64,000 bases of DNA from Sycon ciliatum (lineage: Eukaryota > Porifera > Calcarea > Leucosolenida > Sycettidae): NCBI RefSeq assembly GCF_964019385.1, contig NC_088643.1, forward strand, positions 18,114,775-18,178,774, written 5' to 3'. Within the stretch, counting starts at the first letter, position 1. Every line of letters begins with the position of its first letter. The notes under the pieces were generated by a model. The model searched no databases, was not told the origin of the DNA, and worked only from the letters and a program-made list of their open reading frames with translations. Of this stretch, positions 1 to 24,400 are shown piece after piece. The position numbers and the translations under genes were made by a program.

Positions 1-304
1 GTTGCATGTACAACTGCATATAAGCTGCAGCTGAGCAGCACAAATGGGGCTCTGTGCACCTAACTGTGCGGCAGGTGTACAGCAGCAGGCTTGCTTGACT
101 CTGGCCTGCACCAATAATACAAGGCAAGAATGTCATGTACATGAAACCAAGAGTGAGCAGCTTCTGACTTTTCCTGCATGGCTGTGTCTATTACGGCAAA
201 ATTCCTGGAGTACACCATAGTTGATGCAGATAAGTGGCGGGAAGTGGTGTAGTGCATACAACTGAGCTGCAGTTGTCCAGCAGGAGACCTGCTTGAATCC
301 TGCG

Positions 305-1285
305 TGTGTACACACTAAATCACGAAAGTGACGTAATCCAAGAATTTCGTCATGACAGCAGCGCATTCGAGCTGCACGCTCTGGGTTTCACGTACTCTTG
401 CCTGCACGCACTGCGTCCCTAGCATGATGCAATGCAGGAATGTCACTGAAACAGCCATCCAGCACACTGTGGATGCCCTGTACAGTGTACAGTGCTGCTC
501 AATGAAATCCGATCGCATGAAAAAAAAGTTTGCACCCCGCAACCAGTTCACATCCCAGAGTTTGCAGGTCTAGGGCTGCATAATGCCCGGCGTAGCATTG
601 ACTCACTAGATAGGATTTCACTGAGCGGCACTGTACTTCTAGGTATTACTTCGGAGTATATAAACACTGGCATTTTGGCACACCAGTACTACATATACTG
701 TAGTAGAACTGTAACACAAGTTAGCACTGGAACAAAGCTATTTATTGGCTGAGTTTCATGGCTTAACACCATTTTTCAGACAACAGGGGTCTGAAAAATG
801 TGTACACACTAAATCACGAAAGTGACGTAATCCAAGAATTTCGTCATGACAGCAGCGCATTCGAGCTGCACGCTCTGGGTTTCACGTACTCTTGCCTGCA
901 CGCACTGCGTCCCTAGCATGATGCAATGCAGGAATGTCACTGAAACAGCCATCCAGCACACTGTGGATGCCCTGTACAGTGTACAGTGCTGCTCAATGAA
1001 ATCCGATCGCATGAAAAAAAAGTTTGCACCCCGCAACCAGTTCACATCCCAGAGTTTGCAGGTCTAGGGCTGCATAATGCCCGGCGTAGCATTGACTCAC
1101 TAGATAGGATTTCACTGAGCGGCACTGTACTTCTAGGTATTACTTCGGAGTATATAAACACTGGCATTTTGGCACACCAGTACTACATATACTGTAGTAG
1201 AACTGTAACACAAGTTAGCACTGGAACAAAGCTATTTATTGGCTGAGTTTCATGGCTTAACACCATTTTTCAGACAACAGGGGTC
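305..1285. repeat. Tandem duplication, two identical 487-bp units
   Basis: Units 305-791 and 799-1285 (offset 494) show no difference by eye and are joined by seven bases. The end of unit 1 with the linker forms an inverted repeat (TTTTTCAGAC ... GTCTGAAAAA, about 772-798). Small open frames in it repeat exactly and show no sign of coding. It lies downstream of TAF7 exon 11, probably inside that gene's last intron. Confidence 0.93.
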
Positions 1286-1600
1286 ATTTCCTTCTGCCCT
1301 AGCTATACGAAGTATGAAGCACCTTCTATAAAAGAAAAAGGACCAAGGAACTACAAGTTACGCTATAATGTCCACCAACACCACCAGTTACTAAGACGTT
1401 TTCCTTTTTCTTTTCTCTAAATTAATCCTTGGCTCTCCATCCGAGTCCATTATTGAAGCACCTTCTGCAAGTAAATATCAACTCGACTTGTGTAGTGCAG
1501 ATACAGGGGCTAGAGGGAACCTCTTTGTAGCTTGTGTAGTCCTGTACATGTACATGTGGTATGTAGACCAGAGCTGGCACCTCATGGGTACTAGTGGTGG
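1286..1600. other. TAF7 intronic sequence with a dispersed repeat
   Basis: No exon found. Part of this stretch (about 1310-1385, CTACAAGTTACGCTATAAT) recurs at about 55440-55510 in the astacin-GON gene, marking a dispersed repeat family. Confidence 0.6.
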
Positions 1601-1624
1601 TCGTGCCAAGCACACAGTACCTAC

Positions 1625-13906
<12,282 letters not shown>

Positions 13907-14617
13907 CCTGATGATGTGTCTTCTCCGAGACGCAAGCTACACCCTCTGAAACATTTCGTGGGTTACATAAAACTCAATACCATGGAGGCTTGTCCCTGTG
14001 TGCCAAATCTCACATGCCAGGCTTCTCCTCCTCATCAGGCTCATGCCAAGTCAAACTACTGGACATCGACAGTCTACAGTCGACGTCGTGAACACAATTA
14101 TTACAACTGAACTACAAAAAATTTTTCTTGTTGCAAAATAATTGACGAGCAAAATGCTTGTTATTACGTAAGTTTTCTGTGACGTCGACGTCAATGATCA
14201 GCTGCATGCAGCCTGCAGCTAGCTTTTTCATTTTTTGGCATTTTGCGACAGAGAACACATTTTTTGCGAGGAAACACGTGTAATCCTGCTTGCTTGTTCT
14301 TCAAAATGATGTCGATGTCTTCTTGTTCATTTCGCTAATTGTTATTTACTAAGCAGTCTTGAACCTCGAGGCCAGATGAAGCACGTGTGTGTCTACTTGT
14401 GAAGCATCGCATCTTCTTTGCTCTGGTGCTGCTAGCTCGTCGTGAAAATGCTGCTTTAATACGCTGCTTTTTCCAGAATATTTTGCTCCTGTGGCTTTGC
14501 TATTTACAAGATTGTGCCTGAGAGCGAGAGGAGTATCCGGCTATCCGCCGGGTCCGGCATATCCATACGCAGAGAAAATAGTAATAGGAGATGCTGTTGC
14601 AGTAGTTACGTTGACCT
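13907..14617. promoter_or_regulatory. Divergent promoter region between TAF7 and the GT31 gene
   Basis: The two start codons face away from each other 711 bp apart, so both 5' UTRs and promoters must lie here unless there are upstream non-coding exons. No TATA box is placed where it could be trusted. A GACGTCGACGTC palindrome at about 14182 is notable. Confidence 0.5.
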
Positions 14618-16678
<2,061 letters not shown>

Positions 16679-17099
16679 CCGCGAAGCAGCCCTGCACGCG
16701 CGCCCTTGCAATGCCCTTGATTGATTTCTTTCACTTTACGCCTCCCCCCCTTATGCTATGAAATATTCCTTCATCTGCTGACTAGTGTTGATCCTCTATG
16801 GTATGATTGAGAATATTTTTTTAATGGTTCAATTTTGATTATGATTATGTGTGTACTAGCGGGCTTGCTGTGTCAGTCCAGGATAGCTAGCACATCCTAT
16901 CCCCCTTTCCCCTAGTCTAGGTGCTTTGTGCGAAGAAAAATGGTTTATTATAGCCGAGTATTAGCACTTTTTGTACATGTATGTACAATGTAGAAGCCTT
17001 CATATTTTGGTCTTTTATAACGAGACTTACTGTACCTTGCGCACAGGACTTACAACAAAAGTGCAAGTGTGTGACAGACCTCTTTTACGGTACGGGCAA

Positions 17100-17114
17100 A
17101 ATAAACACAATAAA
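17100..17114 (+). terminator. Tandem AATAAA polyadenylation signals for the GT31 gene
   Basis: AATAAA at 17100-17105 and 17109-17114, about 430 bp after the stop codon. The 16679-17783 spacer holds nothing else recognised. Confidence 0.5.
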
Positions 17115-17783
17115 AGGCTTGCTTATTTTTTTGTGAGAGGAAGACAGTGATACAGCTTATTAAAGGACCGGTCGACCATCATTGAAAACAGGTATTGTAC
17201 TACTCCCTGATTGAGACGGTATACTTCAAGTAGTATTATTACCAGTATTGGCAGTAATAAAATTTAAATAGTGCAAGTCGTATCAAGAACTACATAGAAG
17301 AGTACACAATCAATGTCGAATTTTTTTAGCAAGACGTATGATTTACTGCACGTCATCATTCATTGAGCTGCATGACTTGTATTATAATTTTATAGTCTGT
17401 AGACTCTACAGCGCAGCATGCACAGAATCTACGATCGATCGTAGGTCTACGAGTCGAGTACGAGTGCTGGAGTCTTGTCATCAACACGAACCAACCACAA
17501 TCTACAGCCTTGGCTATGGTTGAAATTTCAAAACAATCATAGAATCTACAGCAACTGGATCCATGGGGCCTGTGGAGGCTGGCTGCATGCTCACCTCTTC
17601 GAAGCTGACTTCGTCTTTACTTTGAATTATTCGTTGTCGGTGCTTCGTCTCCAGCCTAGTCTTTTGCCGTGTTGTAATTGAAATTGCCATGCAACAAAGG
17701 TGACCGGAGGCTCCATTCGCAATCGTATCGACTGTAGGTCTTTTAGTGGTTTGCTGTGGAGAGATAAGGGAGCGACCAGTTCA

Positions 17784-18686
17784 ATGGGAGCTATAATTTC
17801 CTACTTTTTCGGACAGCGACTGAAGGTAGCAGGTAATGATTATCAGGTGGTGAAGCGTATAGGAGAAGGTGGCTTCTCATTTGTGTTTCTGGTTCGACAT
17901 GGTGGCAAAAAGTATGCCCTGAAACGCATGTTGATTCAAATTGATGAGCAGGAAGAGGCTGCACACAACGAGATTGAGGCGCATGGACTGGTGGACCATC
18001 CCAACGTCATGCCTTTGGTGGCCCATTCCATTGCTGAGCGGGGCTGCACCAGTCGTAGGGAAGCACTGCTCGTGTTTCCATTCTTCCCCAACGGCTCGGT
18101 GCAGGATTTGATTGAGAAGTCGCAGAAAAGCGGCGTTCCGCTGGCCGAGGAGCGTATTTACAAGATGTTCCGCAGCACGTGTCTGGGCGTGAGGGCGTTC
18201 CACGACCACTCACCGCCGTACGCCCACCGCGACATCAAGCCGCACAACCTGCTCCTGCAGGCCAACAGAGCGGACACAGTGCTCATGGATCTGGGAAGTG
18301 TGGCGCAAGGGCGTGTGGACGTGCGCACTCGCCAGCAGGCGCTGACGCTGCAGGAAACGTGTGCGCAGACGTGCACGGCGTCGTACCGCGCGCCGGAGCT
18401 GTTCGACGTGCCGTCCGAGTGCAAGATCGACGAGCGCACCGACGTGTGGTCGCTTGGCTGCGTCCTGTTCGCCATGGCGTTCGGTGACAGTCCCTTCGAC
18501 GGCTCCACGCTGTCGGCGCTCAGCGGTAAGGTTACGTTCCCGTCAAGCCACCCCTACTCACAAGACTTCTGCGACCTCATCACGTGGATGGCTACCGTCG
18601 ACCACACAAAGCGTCCGACCGTCGAGCAGATCCTGTCCCGCATCCCGGCACAAAGCGGCTCAACCGTCCTAACGATGCAGGTTTAA
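17784..18686 (+). CDS. STK16: STK16-like Ser/Thr kinase (NAK family), intronless
   Basis: A 300-residue kinase of the STK16/MPSK1 branch of the NAK family, membrane-associated kinases that work at the Golgi and in secretion. The domain fills nearly the whole protein: glycine loop GEGGFSFV (27-34), lysine in ALKRM (K47), catalytic HRDIKPHN (149-156), DLG in place of DFG (169-171, typical of this family), and YRAPELF (201-207). The QALTLQ and DERTDVWSLGCVLFAM stretches also match STK16. I chose ATG 17784 over an upstream in-frame GTG because it gives MGAI, a Gly2 suited to N-myristoylation. Unlike mammalian STK16 there are no cysteines right after Gly2, so the double palmitoylation is not evident. 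The whole reading frame is one exon, unlike its neighbours, which may mean intron loss or an old retrocopy. Confidence 0.92.
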   Translation: MGAIISYFFGQRLKVAGNDYQVVKRIGEGGFSFVFLVRHGGKKYALKRMLIQIDEQEEAAHNEIEAHGLVDHPNVMPLVAHSIAERGCTSRREALLVFPFFPNGSVQDLIEKSQKSGVPLAEERIYKMFRSTCLGVRAFHDHSPPYAHRDIKPHNLLLQANRADTVLMDLGSVAQGRVDVRTRQQALTLQETCAQTCTASYRAPELFDVPSECKIDERTDVWSLGCVLFAMAFGDSPFDGSTLSALSGKVTFPSSHPYSQDFCDLITWMATVDHTKRPTVEQILSRIPAQSGSTVLTMQV

Positions 18687-20322
18687 CCATCTGTGAGTCA
18701 CTGTTAAATTAATCAAGGCCAGTGTTACCAGTGCCTGGCTTAGGACATAGTGACAACTCTTTGAATAGAATGACAACGATTTCCCGAAACCAGTTCGGGC
18801 GGTGGAGGGGGGTAGTTTGGGTATTTGTATACGATGATGGCAGGTACATCGTTGGGTATTTATTTTCCGTGTCCACAGGACTAGTTATACATGATGCAAG
18901 TAGATAATCGAAGCAGTCGTGAGCACAAACTGATGACTTAGTTCACCATGCATGCACACTGTACCTATGTTCACAAAGTTTCCTGAACCAAACTGTAATC
19001 TGTATGGTATCTATTCAGAATTCATCGAACTCTTGACTCTTAATTTAAAACTTTCTTTTCCGCTCAAACTGAAGCCTGCCAGTGCCACGCTTGGCTGCTA
19101 CACTTTCTTTACCTTACTTTCCTGTTTGTGGCCTTCAAGTGTTTCTTGATCCCTTCTGACTTTTCCGGTCCTAGCTCTGAAGGGACATCTCACAAGCACT
19201 GTTATTCTGCGTTGCACCCGGTGTCCTTGTGTGTGCACATTTCTCATCATACACAGTGAAACCAAGAGTTCATAACCCCTGAGGTAGTGGTCTTCTAGGA
19301 CAGGTGGTCGCCGTATCGGAGTGGTCGTTAGTCACAGGTTTTACTGTATATTCTTGGTGCTCGGCGAGTTCCTGCGAACCGAGCGTGCCACCATCAAAGA
19401 TGTGATTTCTTTCAGTGCAGCTCACGTACGTCCGCCATTGTGAGAACGGGGGTTTGCAAAGTCTGCCTCGTGCCGAGAAACTCGCATTTTGCCTCGTCCA
19501 TCACCAGTAATCGACACAGAAAGAGACTAGGCATAGCACTATGGTGGACATTGTCTATAATGAATGTCTCGGCTGTTTCGTCAGAACAGCCTCTTCCGCA
19601 AGCTCGCCATCAACAATCGGTCAACCTTTTCTTAATTCATAAATTTAATAGAAATATTTTTTTAATACATTATGTGTGTCCTTTTGATTCAGGAAATAAC
19701 ACTAATTCTACTGCTAAACAAATCTAGGAACAACAAGGTACCACTGAAGAAAGAGAAAAAAAAACAAGAGGAAAAGTCAAAAACCAGTCAACAGCACAAA
19801 ACAAATCGGGAGGGAAGGGAAGGGAGGGGGCTCTAAGATCAGTCGGAAACCAGACTGGAACAAGCCAACAATGTGGGCATGGGCAGCTAGGGAAGGGGAT
19901 AGAAACAATGCCAGTGTTAGCTTCTAATCAGGAAGAAAAATTCGCAGTGTAGGACCAAAGACCTTGGGGGCAGAAGAACAACTGTGCGCAAGTGAAAAAG
20001 TTAACCAGGGCAACGGGTGCGACCATTAAAATTAAAAGCAACGGTGAGATGCAGAAACGTCAGATTATTAAATACAAGTTAGTGGTTTTCTCTCCGTAGG
20101 CTACACGTATATCCGAAAAAGAAACACAATTTTTGTAGAACTTTGAGCGTGTGCATTCCAATGCACGTAACAGATTGTTCAGGCAAGTGACAGGTTATAA
20201 CCTCATCCGGGGTCGAAGTCGGTTGTTCATTGATCGTGCGGCCACCCGCGGTTGTCAGACTCTTCTCTCTCAAGTTACCACGAGACGTTGGAGTGGCGGC
20301 AGAACTGAACTGAACTGAACAG
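18687..20322. other. Spacer between convergent STK16 and Nudix-like genes
   Basis: No gene recognised. Holds the 3' UTRs of two convergent genes and a likely Tc1-like fragment at 19253-19348 (CAGTGAAACC ... GGTTTTACTG with TA), plus purine-rich sequence near 19740-19830. Confidence 0.5.
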
Positions 20323-21372
20323 TTACAGACACACAGGCTCCCTCTCTCCCTCTAAGCCACTTGCTTCACCCTCCTCGGTGCCTTCCGAAATAGCGGAGAG
20401 AGCGCTCGGGCTCGTGGCTGCTCTCCGGCCATTGATGATCTGGATGTTGTTAGGACGCCTTGTGAGGTCATTCTCGTTCACATCAGGAAGCATGCTGGGT
20501 ATTGCACCGAGACCACTGCCATTCAACAGGTTGGGAAAATCCTTCTTGGGACTAGGGATGTCGTCAATAGATGGTCGCTTGGGTGCCTCGTCATCACTGG
20601 TTCCGGTTTCTTCACCCAGGGTGCTCACCTCGGAATTTATCTTCTCAGTTTTCAAGTCCTCGACGAAGTTTTCGCTCTTCTCTTCATCGGTTGACTCCCT
20701 GATGATTATCTCCTTTCCACAAACGATCACCGGTTCATCTGCGGATTCACATGCAGATGCAGATGGCGATTCGACCGTGTTCTCGCCGTCCGTGCTTGCT
20801 GCCGGCACCTGATCGTCAAGTTTGTCCACGGCGGCGTCCTTCTTGCCGATTGAGGGCTTGATGGCGAGCTGCAGGATAGGCAGGCTGCTCCTGGCGTCCT
20901 TCAGTCCCATCAGCTTGTGGCACTGGGCAGTGGTGATGATGGCTGCGGCAGTCATGGACCGTCGCTTGGCCTCGTCGAACTCAAACCACTGCCAGTACTT
21001 CTCGCCGACCTGTCCACCGTTCTCCGGCAGCGTGTCATTACGCCACAGAAAGAATTTCTCAACAGCCACCGCGCTGTCATTGAGTGCCACGGTGACCGAT
21101 GGTGCTTGCGTGCAGTCGTCCACGTTCCACTCCAGGCTCGTCTCAGCCTTGAGTTCGCGCACGGCGCACTGGCTCGCCGTCTGAAAGCCGCTCGCCGCCA
21201 TGTGCCGGAAGTTACCCTTGGGCAGGGTCCACGGTCGGCGTAGGTCCTCCAGGCTGTCGGTGCGCCGCTGCAGGCTCATCCGCGCCCACACCTGTGCAGT
21301 ACACGTGCACGCGATGAGAGCATGATCACACACACACACACACACACGCACGTGTGCGTGTGCGCCCACACA

Positions 21373-21414
<42 letters not shown>

Positions 21415-24400
21415 CACACAGCAGGTACTTGCGGACCAAACAGGACTGTAATCCCTGGCATGAGCACACACGTTCGCACACACAGCATGACGTACTTGTG
21501 CACCAAACAATACTGATCCCAGATCCGCGCACACACAGATCAGCTACAGTGCTGGCAACTGAAATCCGACCCCCTGGGCGGCGCGTTCACTTTCTAGCGG
21601 CCTCTATTTCGGGTCTGTGCGATGCGAGTTGTGAGCGCACTGCTCAGGGGGTCGGATTTCAGTTGCCAGTACTGGACATGTAAGCCACATGGGACTATGT
21701 GAGCCACATCAACATGAAAGCAGAGTACAGCCACCACCCACCTCCAGTACGGTCAGTGCCGGGATGCGGAACATCTGATGTTTCTCAAACATGCTGGTCC
21801 ACGCCTCGTTGTACGTGACGGGCCCGGACGAGCGGCTCTCGAACAGGCATTTGACATTGGAGACCGTCAGCGGCTTGCTGAGCAGGTCCAGCTCAAAGTT
21901 GCAGCACATGTCAAAGTGAGCGGCGATGTCCTGTGGGGAGACCAGTGGCTCGCGGTAAGCAGCCAGTGCCTGCATGTAGAAACAGAACGTGCTCAGTGAT
22001 TACGCCCAGTGCTCAGTGATTACGCCCAGTGCTCATCCCAACAAGGACAGCGACAACATTGCCCAGGGGAGTAACTCGCACATGTGTGCTGTGGTGACTT
22101 TGTACCACTGGCAACTTCATAACTGCAATGTTGCCCATTTCGACTACCGTAATGTCGCGTATAAAAGCAGGTGCTTACAGCCGTATAAGCCGGAGTTTAG
22201 GCCGTGCTTCTATTCAAGATATGCTTCTATTCAGAACATGCTTCTACATGTCAACATTTTCAGTCTACACTGTACAGTGTACATTGTCACACATGTAGTG
22301 TGCAAGTACATGTGCTTCTACTCAAACCATGCTTCTGTGTCATGGCACGCTTTGGAAAATCGGCTTCTATTCAAGTCATGCTTCTATACAGTTCATGCTT
22401 CTATACAGGCCATGCTTTTATACGCTACACTACAGTATGTAGTATCGACGACGGCCATTTGCTGGTGTGGTGAACGGACTACGCTCACTACACACGAGCT
22501 TTGTGCCCGAGTGCCCGTTGTGAAATCTGATCGCGCGAGCGCCAGGCGCTGTGCAGCCCCTAGACCGCCGAACACTGTGATGTGACCTGGCTCAGGGCCC
22601 CTGTTTGCCACACGCGGTCTGACTTCATTCAGCAGCACTGTACTTGCCCCACGTAGGACAACGTATCCTGGACCCACGTACATTATAACTATATAGACAC
22701 AAGAAATCCTCGGTGTATTTATTTCAGCCCTAGTAATAATCATTGCAATATACGCAGCAGCTTGATTTTCCTGGCTGCAGTAATTAGTGTATTTTGGTTG
22801 ATGCATCTTGTTTCTGCAACTAGACCAAGACTTGGCACCAGGCCAGTTCTCCTGTGTACAGTCTCCTGCATTGGGGACTTCTCGGCAATCAAAACAAGGC
22901 ACTGGTGCATGCGTGCTGTAGACATTCTGAACGGACAGTCGGCCAGTTGGCCAGCTGACCAACTGATCTACAAAAAGCGGACATGCTGGTGTGTGATACC
23001 AAGAGTACATTAACCAGAGTGTGCAACTGTGCATATCAGATCTGAAACAGCGCAGTTCGTGCACTACGTCACCCTGGTGAGGTCAGCCAAGCCGCGACTT
23101 GTGTACAGCTCAATTTTTCGTGTTTCACAGACCGGAAATCAACGAAGTTTGCATGATTTTAGTCATCCTGTTTTAGGATTTCGGTGTTTTTGTGCGACTG
23201 CGTATGCTGCGTACATCCGCTGATAAGTAAATTCACCAGGCTATCCGTTTCAAAAAACCGAAATCAGGACAAACTCAGTAACCTGCACCACCGTGACTGG
23301 TTACGCAACCTTTCACCGTACCTGTGGCTTACCATGCCGTCAGAAATGACGTACTGCACGAATTACGCTCCCACAGGAACCATCCCGAGTTGCACACCCT
23401 AGTTTATGTACTCTTGGTGATACCATGCGTCCTCTGTTACAAAAACATCTAATCTAGCTTGAGTGGTCAAGCGGGTGCGCAGTAAGCCCATCTTCAAAGA
23501 GACTAATTCCACACACCAAAACCATAGCCAGAGGTACCGTAGTTTTCGGAGCATAAGCCACACTGTTAACACCAGTAATTCACCCAAAAAATGGCAGTGC
23601 AGCGTATACTACGTTGATTGAATTAACCTTGATAAATAGGGTAGATGTCTGTATTTCGTGACAAGAATCTAGGTGTGGTTTATACTCCCGGAAAATATGG
23701 TATCCAGCAGGTAAGGGGTTTGTACTGACCGAGAAGTAGCGCTTCAGTTGCCGACGCATGGACACGAATCCAATTGACTGACCGCAGCGTTTCATAGCAA
23801 TCATGCACTTGCCAGTGCTTCACAAGCGGATACGCACATAACACAAACACCACACAGATGTACAGTTGAGTACAGCCTGGATTGCGGCACACCAAAAGCT
23901 ACAGAATCACAAACTTACAAATTATCGCCGAAGTCGCAACCACTACTTCGTACTGTTGTGCCCAGCGCGGGCTTGCGACTAGTTGGTTTGGAGGTGACAG
24001 CGTTGCGAATGACCGAGGGTCCTCGACGTCTGTCTCACCGTCCAGGAGCGACACTGACTCACGCTGCTATCTGGTGTTCACGAGGTGTTTGTCGCGCTGG
24101 AAACGGAGCGTCTCTGTAAGTTTGTATCCCTGGTGATGTTTGTGCCTGGAGAGCACTATATAAGTGGTGCTCTTCAGGCACAATCTTCCTCAGCCTACTC
24201 AAGCTCAACTGATGAGGGGTGAATTCCCCGAAACACTGTGTATTGAGCAGGGAGTGGTGCTTTCTTGCAGGTTTGCCGAGTCGAAGGTTCGATGGACTTC
24301 TCGTGTGCTCTGGATGGCAGTCGTGAGTCAGTCAAGTGTCAAGTAAAGTCGGCGGAATAGCGCGAGCTCCGGTGTGGGGAGCAAACCCTTTCTTAGAATC

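Noticed and set aside
352..573. Repeated small frames (73-86 residues) in the 487-bp units
   Set aside because: They repeat only because the DNA is duplicated; frames overlap on both strands and show no domain or codon bias.
305..1285. CRISPR-like or phage-type repeat interpretation of the tandem repeats
   Set aside because: Spliced animal genes on both sides; only two long units or uniform satellite units, with no spacers.
17700..17783. N-terminal extension of the STK16 kinase from an upstream GTG
   Set aside because: No ATG, and it would bury the MG myristoylation start.
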